From a virus: a stretch of DNA of 41,581 nucleotides. Shown piece after piece: positions 13,483 to 21,724 of the stretch (positions are counted from its first letter, which is position 1; each line of letters opens with the position of its first letter). The notes beneath the pieces are model-generated. The model did not search any database and had not been told where the DNA came from. It saw only the letters and a list, made by a program, of their open reading frames with translations. The stretch lies in the IMG/VR virus record IMGVR_UViG_3300032284_002141, positions 1-41,581 of that record. The stretch is one strand, 5' to 3'. The translations under genes were made by a program, and so were the position numbers.

Positions 13483-15096
13483 ATGGCATATAACTTAGCA
13501 CTAACAAACACATCTGCGTTAACAACAATAGCAGATGGCACAGCTGATACCACTAGTACCAGCCTAACTCTTGTGGGAAAAAATTATCCTGGTTACGGTG
13601 TTTTTCTAAACGAGAACCTTGTTTACCTGTTGGAAAACTTTGCCAACGGTACTGCACCAACCACGCCACTTCCTGGACAACTTTGGTGGGACAGCAGTAA
13701 CAAGGCTCTAAAAGTAAATGCCGCTGCCACAAAGAACGACAATGCTGTATGGAAAATCATCAGTGGTGGCGCCAGCGGTACCAGTGCTCCTGTTGCTCCT
13801 ATTGTGGGTGACCTATGGTGGGACAGCGGCAACTCACAATTAAAAGTTTACAATGGATCAACCTGGGTAACCATTGGTCCTGCATTTACAACATCAACTG
13901 GACAGTCGGGCGCCATTCCCAGTACCATTGCAGGTACTGACGCTGTACAACACGTTATTGTAAAATTCTTCATTGCCAATCAGTTGGTGGCCATTCTAAG
14001 CAAAGATTCTACATTTACTCCAGCAGTGGCAGAAGTTGCGGCACTGTTCCCAACCGTCAAGCCAGGCTTTAACCTGAGCAACACAACCAATCCAAGTTTG
14101 GTCTACTACGGTGACAGCAACAGTGCTCTTAACTTGAATGTGTCGGGCACCTTAATTCCATCATCTAGATTCCTACGCAACGATCAAGCATTGAACATCA
14201 CACAGCAGATTTCAGTACAAAGTGATTCTGGTATTGCCATAGGCGCCAGCGGACAAGGCTTAATTTCTATTGCTGGCGGACAACTTACTATTAAGAGTGT
14301 GGCTGCTGGTCAAGACATTGTGTTGAGAAATTCCGCAGGCACCGCAGGGTTGACAATGAATGGCACTTCATCATTGGTCACTGTGGCCAGCGATCCTGTT
14401 GCTGGACTGGGTATTGCTACTAAAAATTATGTAGACACTGCCAATACAGCGCAAACAGCCACAGTTGATTATAAAATTAGTACAGCCAATGTGGGATTAA
14501 AGTCTTATCTTGACTATCAGTTGACACAGCCTACAACAGGAGTTACCACTGCCAATGCAGCAATGAAGACTTATGTTGATTCTTTTGTTGTCAACAGCAC
14601 CAACAATATCACAACTGCCAATATCTTTGCCGCAGTCAACAATGTCAGTAACATTGGATCAGCCAGCAACAAATACTACAACGTACATGCCACCACCTTC
14701 CGTGGTACTTCAGTCAGCGCACAATATGCTGACTTGGCAGAAAACTACACCGCTGATGCAGACTATGCTCCCGGCACTGTGGTTGTGTTCGGTGGCGACA
14801 AGGAAGTCACAATTTCCACAACCAATCACGACACCAGAGTTGCAGGTGTTGTATCTACCAAACCTGCTTACCTAATGAACTCTGAGTCCATGGGTGTAGC
14901 AGTGGCCTTGACAGGTAAAACACCATGCCGTGTACGTGGACCTGTTGCCAAAGGCGACCTATTGGTATCATCTGATGATGCTGGTGTAGCACAACGACTG
15001 GTCAACAGTGTGTTGGGATCTGTTATCGGTAAAAGCATGCAACACATTGCTGACGCTGAAATTCATACCATCGATGTAGCAGTAGGAAGATTCTAA
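13483..15096 (+). CDS. tail fibre protein 3 with beta-rich C-terminal domain
   Basis: Third fibre paralog (537 aa). It shares the N-terminal signature (LVGKNYPGYGVFLNENLVYL, LENFANGTAP) and two W-W-D-S modules (QLWWDSSNKALKV, DLWWDSGNSQLKVYNGSTWV). The shaft ends in a short coiled-coil-like stretch around residues 310-370. Residues ~410-537 form a distinct domain: YADLAENYTADADYAPGTVV, then D.RVAGVVSTKPAYLMNS, VALTGKTPCRVRGPVAKGDL and a C-terminal IDVAVGRF. This closing domain is frequent at the ends of phage and bacterial fibre-like proteins and loosely resembles intramolecular-chaperone regions, but I see no clear cleavage motif. It has its own late-type promoter and ribosome-binding site, so it could be expressed apart from the other fibres. 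Confidence 0.78.
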   Translation: MAYNLALTNTSALTTIADGTADTTSTSLTLVGKNYPGYGVFLNENLVYLLENFANGTAPTTPLPGQLWWDSSNKALKVNAAATKNDNAVWKIISGGASGTSAPVAPIVGDLWWDSGNSQLKVYNGSTWVTIGPAFTTSTGQSGAIPSTIAGTDAVQHVIVKFFIANQLVAILSKDSTFTPAVAEVAALFPTVKPGFNLSNTTNPSLVYYGDSNSALNLNVSGTLIPSSRFLRNDQALNITQQISVQSDSGIAIGASGQGLISIAGGQLTIKSVAAGQDIVLRNSAGTAGLTMNGTSSLVTVASDPVAGLGIATKNYVDTANTAQTATVDYKISTANVGLKSYLDYQLTQPTTGVTTANAAMKTYVDSFVVNSTNNITTANIFAAVNNVSNIGSASNKYYNVHATTFRGTSVSAQYADLAENYTADADYAPGTVVVFGGDKEVTISTTNHDTRVAGVVSTKPAYLMNSESMGVAVALTGKTPCRVRGPVAKGDLLVSSDDAGVAQRLVNSVLGSVIGKSMQHIADAEIHTIDVAVGRF

Positions 15097-15115
15097 AAGA
15101 TCGATTGGCAGTTAC

Positions 15116-15853
15116 ATGCAACAGATAAAACGACAATATCGTAAAGATTACCAAGGTGAGGATATTGTCACTGACAGAACCTACCAACACGCTGAGTGGG
15201 ATGATGTAAAAGAATTTATCCCCAATCAAATTGTCAACCAACAAACCAGCAATCGAGCCGTGATAATTGGGAATGGTACCAGTCGTGCTGAGTTTGATTT
15301 AAATCTATTGTCCAGACACACAGCAGGTCTGCGTGGCATTGGGCGACTACAAACATATGGTTGCAATGCGCTGTATAGAGATTATCAACCACATTTCTTA
15401 TTTGCCATTGGCACAGACATAGTTGACGAAATAGCCACCAGTGGATATTGTGATGACCATATTGTGTATGCAAACAAATGGAATGTGGCTGAATATCCGC
15501 GTAAGTTTTATCTAATACCCGAAGATCCTGCTTGGAACTCGGGCAGCCTTGCCACATACATGGCATGTTTTGATGGACACCAAACAGTGTATTTGCTGGG
15601 TTTCGATGGCAACGACAATGATGGATTCAATGACAACATCTATTCTGGTACCACCGGATATCCAACAACAGATCAAAGTGTGACCGAAGACTTGTGGGAA
15701 AAGTCCATGGCCATGGTGTTCAATACCTACCCTGATGTAGATTTTGTACGTGTGGCTCCAACGGACAATTTTAGATTGCCTGAGTCATGGAAGTACTGTG
15801 TTAATCTAAGAACCATTAACTTCAGACAGTTTGCTCTTGAAGTTGATCTTTAA
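15116..15853 (+). CDS. DUF115/sialyltransferase-like Rossmann protein
   Basis: After a polar N-terminus, residues ~48-65 read RAVIIGNGTSRAEFDLNLL, a nucleotide-binding-like G-N-G-x-S loop as in CstII-type sialyltransferases and the DUF115/MAF family. YGCNALYRDYQPHFLFAIGTD follows, as in proteins where GCN.LY lines the sugar-nucleotide pocket. Later VYLLGFDGND matches the second conserved strand-loop of these proteins. Length (245 aa) fits a single-domain enzyme. The 3' end overlaps the convergent Nudix gene by 32 bases. Family knowledge suggests a glycosyltransferase or related enzyme acting on surface sugars; the substrate cannot be read from sequence. Position right after the fibre genes would suit modification of a fibre or of the host surface. 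The fold is moderately sure, the activity uncertain. Confidence 0.5.
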   Translation: MQQIKRQYRKDYQGEDIVTDRTYQHAEWDDVKEFIPNQIVNQQTSNRAVIIGNGTSRAEFDLNLLSRHTAGLRGIGRLQTYGCNALYRDYQPHFLFAIGTDIVDEIATSGYCDDHIVYANKWNVAEYPRKFYLIPEDPAWNSGSLATYMACFDGHQTVYLLGFDGNDNDGFNDNIYSGTTGYPTTDQSVTEDLWEKSMAMVFNTYPDVDFVRVAPTDNFRLPESWKYCVNLRTINFRQFALEVDL

Positions 15854-16283
15854 CAGTCTCGATAGTTTTCAATTTACGAATCACACTCTTAAAGTTAAAG
15901 GTACGCCATACTCCTGGGTGTAGGGGTTTGGGATGATCCTGCAGATACACCCAGGCATATCCTCGATGTTCGCTGTTTAGCACAGGAACAAACTCTTGAT
16001 CCACAGTGATCAAGAATGTGTGATACACAAAACTCATGTTCTCGCTGGTAAATTTTTCAATTGGAATAAGTTTTGGATCTGCAATAGCGGACCCAATTTC
16101 TTCTTGAATTTCCCGAAGCAGGGCTTGGCCAACTGATTCTCCGGCTTCAACTTTGCCACCAACCAGTCCCCACGACCCTGCATGTTTTGTTCCTGCTCGT
16201 AATAGAAATAGATATCTATGAGTTGACGTGCAATAAACCAATGCACCACACCCCTCAAGATTCTTTATAGAATCAAACTCCAT
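15822..16283 (-). CDS. Nudix hydrolase
   Basis: The 153-residue protein has an almost perfect Nudix box: G43-x5-E49-x7-R57-E58-x2-E61-E62-x-G64 (GGKVEAGES...REIQEEIG). Only the last hydrophobic position is altered (Ser). Upstream YLFLLRAGTKHAGSWGLVGG is the typical strand leading into the box. Nudix enzymes hydrolyse nucleoside diphosphates linked to another moiety, such as oxidised dNTPs, NDP-sugars, NADH or RNA caps; T4 NudE is a phage example. The substrate here is not deducible. It is the last gene of the minus-strand operon, overlapping the end of gp15 by 19 bases and converging on the gene at 15116 with a 32-base 3' overlap. Late co-expression with tail genes is implied by the operon. 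Confidence 0.88.
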   Translation of the reverse strand: MEFDSIKNLEGCGALVYCTSTHRYLFLLRAGTKHAGSWGLVGGKVEAGESVGQALLREIQEEIGSAIADPKLIPIEKFTSENMSFVYHTFLITVDQEFVPVLNSEHRGYAWVYLQDHPKPLHPGVWRTFNFKSVIRKLKTIETVKDQLQEQTV

Positions 16284-17617
16284 CTGCCGCCTTCGTATAA
16301 TCCATCAACACTCTTGATCCATTGACCGTCAATATAACAGTATTGTATACCTGTATTTAAGTTTGAAATGTACTCCACGGATGTAATAGTTTGGCTATCA
16401 AACGCCACTACCCAATGATTGCCATTGTATTCAACAATGTCTCCGGCATTGGCAACAAGATCCTGTCCGTCTTGCCCGCGCCAGGCCACTGCACCTTGTA
16501 GGTTAGCATAACTGCCAATGGCATTGGTCAATAGGTATCGTGTGCCAGTTGCAGGATTCAACAGACGATCTTCCACATTCACATTCTCGGGATCAATAAT
16601 GGCTGTGATTGGACGCTGGGTGTTTCTGGGCAAGGTATCTTGGAACAAGGATATGATTAAGATTTTGGTGTCTACAGGATGAAGCGATATGGTACCAACA
16701 ATGGTACTACCGACTGGGGTCAACAATTTGACTTGGCTTACCCCGTTGGTCAGTTTGCCGTAGATGTCAACAAACGCAGGCCACGAATCACTGGTGCCTG
16801 GTTTGTTTTGATTGTTGTACAGATACAGCTGATTGCCATTCAACACCACACGATAATCCAATGGGGTGACTTCGCTGGTGTACATTTTATTTGCCGCATC
16901 AAGGAACGCATCAGACAAATCGCCGGTGTCGGTATTGTATAAACCAGTGATGACTTTGGTAATGGCACCGTACTTCTTGACAGCAACCGGAGCCGATATC
17001 CAAACAGGTATTTCAAATGTCATTGACGCCACATCAATTGGTTCTTCAGTGCCAACTGGCACTGTACGACTACTCCAGGACATGTCAGTTAAGAATACCA
17101 CAGTTAGACTGCCCCAGTCAACAATGTTGTCAGAATTCTGTATTTCCATTGCAGGATTGAACATGATCATCAACTGCTCTAACAGTTGTAGTTTTTGTTC
17201 AGTGTTTGAAGTCCATATGTCCAGTTTCAAAGTCAGTTTGTACGGCACCGGCATGACACGATCAACACTGACTAGGTCGCCTTGTGTGTGCATGTCTGCA
17301 CCTGTGACCGGATCAAACAAGCGTTCTCTAATACGAGCCTTGCTGACCAAGAACGGATCTTGCACACGTTCTCTGTCGTACTGCAATGCATTCACATACA
17401 CACTCATTGCCGGCACAGCACTTAATGTGCTTTCGCTGTTGTTCTTTAAGATACTGGCAACTTGTCTGCTGGAATCTCCGTAGTACACTGGCACACGTTG
17501 CAGAGCCTTGGCGCCTGTTTGATTGGCACCAAACTCTACCTGCAGGTTGGATACTATACGCATGAACTGCGATATAAATCTGCGTATCTGTCCGTCATAA
17601 AAGAAATCTTGAAGCAT
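16265..17617 (-). CDS. gp15: tail sheath stabiliser and completion protein (gp15-like)
   Basis: The N-terminus MLQDFFYDGQIRRFISQFMR parallels T4 gp15 (MFGYFYNSSFRRYATLMGDL). The following features also match: N-L-Q-V, RVPVYYGDSSRQVASILKNN, ...SAVPAMSVYVNALQYDR, then PVPYKLTLKLDIWTSNTEQK and LLEQLMIMFNPAMEIQ. In T4 gp15 caps the tail tube/sheath and joins it to the neck. At 450 aa it is longer than T4 gp15 (272 aa); the gp15-like part occupies roughly the first 240 residues. The rest is an extension with Q..Y.YI.GQWIKSVDGLY-type beta repeats near the end. The start overlaps the stop of gp14 (TAATG), so translation is probably coupled. Assignment rests on motif order recalled from T4. Confidence 0.85.
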   Translation of the reverse strand: MLQDFFYDGQIRRFISQFMRIVSNLQVEFGANQTGAKALQRVPVYYGDSSRQVASILKNNSESTLSAVPAMSVYVNALQYDRERVQDPFLVSKARIRERLFDPVTGADMHTQGDLVSVDRVMPVPYKLTLKLDIWTSNTEQKLQLLEQLMIMFNPAMEIQNSDNIVDWGSLTVVFLTDMSWSSRTVPVGTEEPIDVASMTFEIPVWISAPVAVKKYGAITKVITGLYNTDTGDLSDAFLDAANKMYTSEVTPLDYRVVLNGNQLYLYNNQNKPGTSDSWPAFVDIYGKLTNGVSQVKLLTPVGSTIVGTISLHPVDTKILIISLFQDTLPRNTQRPITAIIDPENVNVEDRLLNPATGTRYLLTNAIGSYANLQGAVAWRGQDGQDLVANAGDIVEYNGNHWVVAFDSQTITSVEYISNLNTGIQYCYIDGQWIKSVDGLYEGGRWSLIL

Positions 17618-18807
17618 TAATTATCTGCCTTTGGTTTAAGAGCCTTGCTGAGTGCTACACGTTCGTTCCGGACTTGTCCAGCGGAATCAGTCCAGGTCTT
17701 CTTGTTGTTGATGAATTCGCCCAGTCCAGTTAGATTGTTGCTGCCTGGAGTTATATCTACTCTGGTCACATCCTCAACGGTGTTCCAACGACGTCCGTCA
17801 AATCTAAACAAACGATTTGGCAAATAATCCAGTCGTAAATAGTAATCGCCAATCACAGCCGACGATGGGAATTCAATTCCATTGCCTACTGGCATGCCAT
17901 TTGGTGCAGTTCCGTCGCCGCTGTTGAATCCGCGCACCTTTGCCACACTTGACAGCGCAGCCTCGTCGGCACGAGTAATAGTAGAATCTGCACTGGCTCC
18001 TCCAGTGGCATCTGCACTGTTGGTTCCCGGAGGATCTGCAGGCTTGCCGTCGGGCATGACTGCTTTGGTATACAGGCGTTCGGTGCTGTAACCACTCTTG
18101 GGAACATCCAGTTGTGCCTGTGCTATAACAGCATCATTGACAGCATTGTACTTGCCCAATGTACTCAGGAAGCTGCCAATTGGTGCAGAGTTAGCATCCA
18201 AGGGATCACTGAGCATGTTGTTGAGAATGTCTTTGTATTCTTGACTGTCGGTCATTGGGTTCAGTTTGACACGCCACAGATGCGGCCACCATGACGGGGT
18301 GAATCCTTCAGACGCAAACTGTGCATCACTGACCACAAAGAAACGTTTGAGTGCAACTGGTATGGTATTGTCTAGGGCATTGTAGTCAGTAAGGTGTTGC
18401 AGTTCAAGCACATCACCATTCATCAACTTGCGACCCAGGTTTGCAACCATGTCGTTGATGTGGAATACCATGAACAAGGTACCGGTCTGTAGGAACAGAC
18501 CAAATTGGCTTAAGTCAAAACTGTTGTCCTGCACCTGATAAATGCCGCGCATGACATAGACCGAAGTGTCGTACTTGCGGTCCCTGTTTTCTAAGAACAA
18601 AAGATCCTGTATGTTCAAGGCACTTTGATTTTGATATACAGGTGTAGTGGGAGTGGCAGTTGCAGGGTCGTTGGTTTGATTGGTACCCAAATACTTGTGC
18701 GCCAGAATGCCGGTACCGCCCAAGGTGAACATCTCACTGATTCGGCGATCAAAAAATTTATAATCGTTGCTGTGAACGTTGTCTTTCCAAAGTGATAAAC
18801 GTGGCAT
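17617..18807 (-). CDS. gp14: probable neck protein (gp14-like)
   Basis: First gene of the minus-strand operon gp14-gp15-Nudix. Key stretches are FLENRDRKYDTSVYVMRGIY, FDLSQFGLFLQTGTLFMVFH, NGDVLELQHL and PHLWRVKLNPMTDSQEYKDI, in the same order as the gp14 elements for path of the tail-facing neck: a YVPRE-like strand, an SNFG region, a G-D-L-I-Y-F-P-like strand and a binding helix. The C-terminal third is low complexity (A/S/G/T/D rich) and probably flexible. T4 gp14 with gp13 forms the neck ring that receives the tail. At 396 aa it is longer than T4 gp14 (256 aa). The start is placed at 18807 with AGGG about ten bases upstream and a late-type motif beyond it. The identity relies partly on adjacency to gp15. 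Confidence 0.6.
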   Translation of the reverse strand: MPRLSLWKDNVHSNDYKFFDRRISEMFTLGGTGILAHKYLGTNQTNDPATATPTTPVYQNQSALNIQDLLFLENRDRKYDTSVYVMRGIYQVQDNSFDLSQFGLFLQTGTLFMVFHINDMVANLGRKLMNGDVLELQHLTDYNALDNTIPVALKRFFVVSDAQFASEGFTPSWWPHLWRVKLNPMTDSQEYKDILNNMLSDPLDANSAPIGSFLSTLGKYNAVNDAVIAQAQLDVPKSGYSTERLYTKAVMPDGKPADPPGTNSADATGGASADSTITRADEAALSSVAKVRGFNSGDGTAPNGMPVGNGIEFPSSAVIGDYYLRLDYLPNRLFRFDGRRWNTVEDVTRVDITPGSNNLTGLGEFINNKKTWTDSAGQVRNERVALSKALKPKADN

Positions 18808-18825
18808 ATTCGGACCCTAATGCAG

Positions 18826-18832
18826 TATTTAT
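18826..18832 (-). promoter_or_regulatory. late-type promoter motif ATAAATA (minus strand)
   Basis: The minus strand reads CCCATAAATACTG, with the motif ending 18 bases before the gp14 start. It lies only 4 bases from the divergent sigma-70 -35 element at 18837. Confidence 0.6.
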
Positions 18833-18836
18833 GGGC

Positions 18837-18865
18837 TTGACAGTTATTCCATTTTATCGTATAAT
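18837..18865 (+). promoter_or_regulatory. consensus sigma-70 promoter P1
   Basis: TTGACA at 18837-18842, a 17-base spacer and TATAAT at 18860-18865: a perfect match in both hexamers with ideal spacing. The predicted transcription start (about 7 bases after the -10) falls on or next to the ATG at 18872. Confidence 0.9.
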
Positions 18866-18871
18866 TAGGAT

Positions 18872-19135
18872 ATGCACACACAGCACCATGCCAATCGTGA
18901 CCGTCTTGACGAGTGTTTGATGGCTCTGCAATCAACGCAGGACATGCGGGCAAAATCCGCCCTTTGGCGGTTCTACGAAAGCTGCCGCAAAAAGTGGGTT
19001 GAATTGGACAATGAAATGGTGGAATGCCGCAGGCGCAAGCGTGTAACACATAAGTATACAGAATTACAAGCCCAATTTGATGAGTGCATCAAGCATTTTG
19101 AGCAGTGGCTCATAATGGCCAAACTTATGTATTAA
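18872..19135 (+). CDS. small helical protein, probably early-expressed
   Basis: The 87-residue protein is rich in charged residues (R, K, E, D) and appears almost wholly alpha-helical (RLDECLMALQSTQDMRAKSA, then YESCRKKWVELDNEM, KYTELQAQFDECIKHFEQWL). It has four Cys, but not in zinc-ligand pairs. No family recognised. The first ATG is only 6 bases after a consensus -10, so the mRNA would be leaderless unless translation starts at the Met17 codon (18920). Its stop codon directly abuts the -35 of the next promoter. Small, host-promoter-driven, charged phage proteins often bind host proteins during takeover; that role is a guess from regulation alone. Confidence 0.6.
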   Translation: MHTQHHANRDRLDECLMALQSTQDMRAKSALWRFYESCRKKWVELDNEMVECRRRKRVTHKYTELQAQFDECIKHFEQWLIMAKLMY

Positions 19136-19164
19136 TTGACAAATAGTCCAAAATACCGTATAAT
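19136..19164 (+). promoter_or_regulatory. consensus sigma-70 promoter P2
   Basis: TTGACA at 19136-19141, 17-base spacer, TATAAT at 19159-19164. The spacer shares TCCA and the final CG with P1 at the same positions, so the two look like copies of one element. The downstream gene has a strong ribosome-binding site (AAGGAG, 19184-19189). Confidence 0.92.
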
Positions 19165-19194
19165 ACAGTTTTACACAAAGCGCAAGGAGCAAAA

Positions 19195-20355
19195 ATGGCT
19201 ACAGTAGCAGGCGTCAAGATCAAAGCGAAAGCCCCCCGTGCAAGCCGTATGGCATTTGCCGACGAAAAGTACACCGGCCCCGAACCCCAGTGGGACACTG
19301 AGCGAGCATTGAAAATGGATCAAACTGAGTTTGACCATTTCCTGCGTAAGAGTTTTTATTACTACAATTACCACTACAATCAAAAAGACACCAAGAAACA
19401 TGTGGTTGAGTGGATGCAAAACAACGACTATCCCAAAGCACAGGTCAGCGATTTTATTCGTAGTCCCGACCGTATGTTGAGCATGACTGCCTGTAGCATT
19501 GTCATGGCACATCGCGCAGGCATGCCCATGCGTGAACGTCAAATGGAATTCCTGCGTGAACAGATTGCTTATGTGTTAGAGCAAAGCGAGCCCGTGGTTG
19601 AAGCAGAATCCACTGACAAAGTGGTGGTCAAAGCACCTTCGATCCAAGATCGTTTGAACGAAAAAACCAGCGAGCATCTTGCATACTTTGAAGCACTGTA
19701 TGACGAAGTTGTGATGGGTGCCAGCATTGACCCCAAAGCCTTTGACTATTTGACTGCCAACTCAGTGCCGCAGTCGCAAATCAACAAGTTTGTTGAATTG
19801 TTTGAGAAGCGCAAGGCCGAAGTGGGTGCAGGTCAAGGCAAACTGTTTGAAGAACATGCAGAAGCCTACCGTCACTTCAAAGCCGCTGACTACAAGCGTC
19901 ACTATGCTTTCCTTGACAGCATGTTGGATGCCTTGGAAAAGTATCGCGATGTCAAACGTGCAACCAAAAAAGCTCGTGTTAAGAAAAGCCCTAGCAAAGA
20001 AAAACTGGTTGCCAAGCTCAAGTACTGCAAGCAAGATCCTGTGCTCAAGTTAGTGAGCATTAACCCTGTTGACGTTATTGGAGCACAAGAGCTGTGGGTT
20101 TACAACACAAAGACACGCAAATTGGGACAGTACGTGGCAACATCAAGTGCAGGCTTTGCTATCAAAGGCACCAGCATCGAAAACTTCACTGCCAAGAGCG
20201 TGAGCAAGACTCTGCGTAAGCCCGAGGCACAGTTGGCAGACTTTATGAAAGCCGGCAAGGTGCAGTTACGCAAGTACATGGAAGGCATCAAAGCCACAGA
20301 AACCCTGCTCAACGGACGCATCAATGCAGATACAGTTCTCTTAAAAGTTCAATAA
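19195..20355 (+). CDS. conserved hypothetical protein under a host-type promoter
   Basis: 386 residues, no family I can name. The first ~25 residues are basic and Ala-rich. Then follow helical segments (EFDHFLRKSFYYYNYHYNQK, VVEWMQNNDYPKAQVSDFIR), a helical middle and a Lys/Arg-rich linker near 260-275 (KRATKKARVKKSPSKEKLVA). A beta-rich domain LWVYNTKTRKLGQYVA...GFAIKGTSIENF and a closing helix end the protein. The basic linker could contact nucleic acid. Start at 19195 is fixed by AAGGAG with 5-base spacing. Expression from a perfect sigma-70 promoter, not a late motif, argues for an early, non-virion role even though it lies among structural genes. The closing codons run into a TAAATA motif that may serve gp13. 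Confidence 0.7.
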   Translation: MATVAGVKIKAKAPRASRMAFADEKYTGPEPQWDTERALKMDQTEFDHFLRKSFYYYNYHYNQKDTKKHVVEWMQNNDYPKAQVSDFIRSPDRMLSMTACSIVMAHRAGMPMRERQMEFLREQIAYVLEQSEPVVEAESTDKVVVKAPSIQDRLNEKTSEHLAYFEALYDEVVMGASIDPKAFDYLTANSVPQSQINKFVELFEKRKAEVGAGQGKLFEEHAEAYRHFKAADYKRHYAFLDSMLDALEKYRDVKRATKKARVKKSPSKEKLVAKLKYCKQDPVLKLVSINPVDVIGAQELWVYNTKTRKLGQYVATSSAGFAIKGTSIENFTAKSVSKTLRKPEAQLADFMKAGKVQLRKYMEGIKATETLLNGRINADTVLLKVQ

Positions 20356-20358
20356 ATA
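20353..20358 (+). promoter_or_regulatory. late-type promoter motif overlapping a stop codon
   Basis: In CAATAAATATATTG the stop TAA (20353-20355) of the 386-aa gene is the first half of TAAATA. The motif ends 20 bases before the gp13 start. Confidence 0.6.
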
Positions 20359-20378
20359 TATTGAACTAGAGAACCTTT

Positions 20379-21290
20379 ATGCCAACACCATACACTGGAC
20401 CCATTGCACCCGAAACAGGAACTACTGCAAAAGGAAGTTTAATCACTCCTTCACTGTACAACCCCATCACTGGAACAGGGTCCGGTGTAATTGCATATGA
20501 CGACAGCACACTTGCATCAACCAATGCAAAACGCACAGAAATCACAGACTACATACGTCTACGCTTAGCCGACGGCATTGTGGATGTTGAGCTAGACAAA
20601 GAACACTATGATCTAGCCATCAATCAAGCCTTGATCAAGTATCGTCAACGTGCTCAAAACAGTCAAGAAGAATCGTATGCGTTTCTTGACCTGTTGCCGG
20701 AAACACAGGAATACATTCTACCTAAAGAAATAATGAGTGTGCGTCAAATTTTCCGACGCGGTATTGGTTCAGTCACAGGAACAACAGCCAGCCAGTTTGA
20801 ACCCTTTGCAAGTGGTTATTTGAACACTTACATGTTAGTGGCAGGTCGTGTGGGTGGCCTGGCCAACTACGAACTGTTCACACAATACCAAGAGCTGTCC
20901 ATGCGTATGTTCGGTGGCTACATGAACTTTACATTTAATCCTGTGACCAAGAAGCTGACAGTGGTACGTAAGATTCCTTTTGCAGGTACTGGCAACGGAG
21001 ACAATGTTGTTGAAAGTTGTTTGCTATGGATCTACAACTACAAGCCCGACAGCATGTTGTTCAACGACCACATGATATTTCCGTGGTTGCAAGAATATTC
21101 TTATAGTTTTGCCAAACGCATTGTGGGTGAAGCTCGTGAAAAGTTCAACACCATTGCTGGCCCACAAGGAGGCACCAGTCTAAACGGTGGCAGTCTCAAA
21201 ACAGAAGCACAGGCTGAAATGGATGCACTCGAACAGCAGTTGAAGGATTATACCACAGGTGCAGAGCCGCTGACGTGGATCATAGGATAA
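20379..21290 (+). CDS. gp13: neck protein (gp13-like)
   Basis: 303 residues, near T4 gp13 (309 aa). After a Pro/Thr/Gly-rich N-terminus, residues ~52-80 (ITDYIRLRLADGIVDVELDK, ALIKYRQRAQN) match the gp13 opening helices with R-R-L-G...VELT. Y-I-L-P-K-E-I-M-S-V-R-Q-I-F-R-R-G-I-G-S follows as in gp13's I-L-A-V-T-Q-I-L-R-T-N-I-G-S. Later come a Q..L..M...G..M.F.FNP..K.L strand pair and the L-W-I-Y-N-Y-K-P-D region. gp13 forms the head-to-tail connector ring with gp14. Here it is on the opposite strand from gp14/gp15 and about 1.6 kb away. The stop codon again overlaps a TAAATA motif. Confidence 0.82.
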   Translation: MPTPYTGPIAPETGTTAKGSLITPSLYNPITGTGSGVIAYDDSTLASTNAKRTEITDYIRLRLADGIVDVELDKEHYDLAINQALIKYRQRAQNSQEESYAFLDLLPETQEYILPKEIMSVRQIFRRGIGSVTGTTASQFEPFASGYLNTYMLVAGRVGGLANYELFTQYQELSMRMFGGYMNFTFNPVTKKLTVVRKIPFAGTGNGDNVVESCLLWIYNYKPDSMLFNDHMIFPWLQEYSYSFAKRIVGEAREKFNTIAGPQGGTSLNGGSLKTEAQAEMDALEQQLKDYTTGAEPLTWIIG

Positions 21291-21293
21291 ATA
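21286..21293 (+). promoter_or_regulatory. late-type promoter motif GATAAATA overlapping gp13 stop
   Basis: GATAAATA contains the gp13 stop (TAA, 21288-21290) and ends only 4 bases before the next ATG (21298). T4-like initiation would fall on that ATG. Confidence 0.5.
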
Positions 21294-21297
21294 CATT

Positions 21298-21678
21298 ATG
21301 AAAATTAACGAAGTAATTGTAGAAGGCGCTACTACTCCATTGGATCCCGAGCACGAAGATGTTCAACAAGGATCATATCGCGCTCGTGACGTAGGCGGCT
21401 ACGATCGTGTGTATCACATGAATCGTTTGATGATGGCCATGGCCAAAGCTGACGGTAAAAGTACCAAAGCAGTAGACAGTCCTGCCGATACCTGGTTTGA
21501 AAAATACAATACCATTCATCCTTACACAGAAGCCGAACACAACATGGTCAAAGCAGCCATGAAAACTGTGCCCACAGACGGCAAAGAAATCAGTCAAGAT
21601 CGCAAAAGCCACGAACATGAAAGTGTTAACAAGGTTAGCCCGCATCCTAAAAAGAAAAAGAACAAATACGGTGTTTGA
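21298..21678 (+). CDS. small conserved hypothetical protein (126 aa)
   Basis: N-terminal MKINEVIVEGA, a helical middle (RVYHMNRLMMAMAKADGKST) and a Lys-rich C-terminus (SPHPKKKKNKYGV). DTWFEKYNTIHPYTEAEHNM is the most distinctive stretch. I recognise the type from marine T4-like phages but know no function. The K.INE..VE beginning is also common among their virion-associated proteins, and the highly charged tail would suit a head-associated or DNA-contacting protein, which is an inference. It ends 22 bases before an intrinsic terminator, closing the unit that starts at the host-type promoters or at the gp13 late motif. No Shine-Dalgarno is evident. Confidence 0.6.
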   Translation: MKINEVIVEGATTPLDPEHEDVQQGSYRARDVGGYDRVYHMNRLMMAMAKADGKSTKAVDSPADTWFEKYNTIHPYTEAEHNMVKAAMKTVPTDGKEISQDRKSHEHESVNKVSPHPKKKKNKYGV

Positions 21679-21701
21679 CTTTTGTCACTGTTTAATATAA
21701 A
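21675..21701 (+). promoter_or_regulatory. possible sigma-70-like promoter before dNMP kinase
   Basis: TTGACT (21675-21680), a 15-base spacer and TATAAA (21696-21701). The spacer is short, so this is weaker than P1 and P2. Initiation would fall inside the left arm of the following hairpin, letting new transcripts avoid termination. Confidence 0.35.
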
Positions 21702-21724
21702 ATGCTCCTAACGGGGCATTTTTT
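21701..21724 (+). terminator. intrinsic terminator
   Basis: AATGCTCC-TAAC-GGGGCATT forms an 8-bp stem (one G-U) with a four-base loop, followed by TTTTAT. It closes the gp13/126-aa unit. Confidence 0.8.

Noticed and set aside
18808-18871. tRNA or small RNA gene in the divergent intergenic space
   Set aside because: Only 64 bases and fully explained by the two divergent promoters; no cloverleaf is possible.
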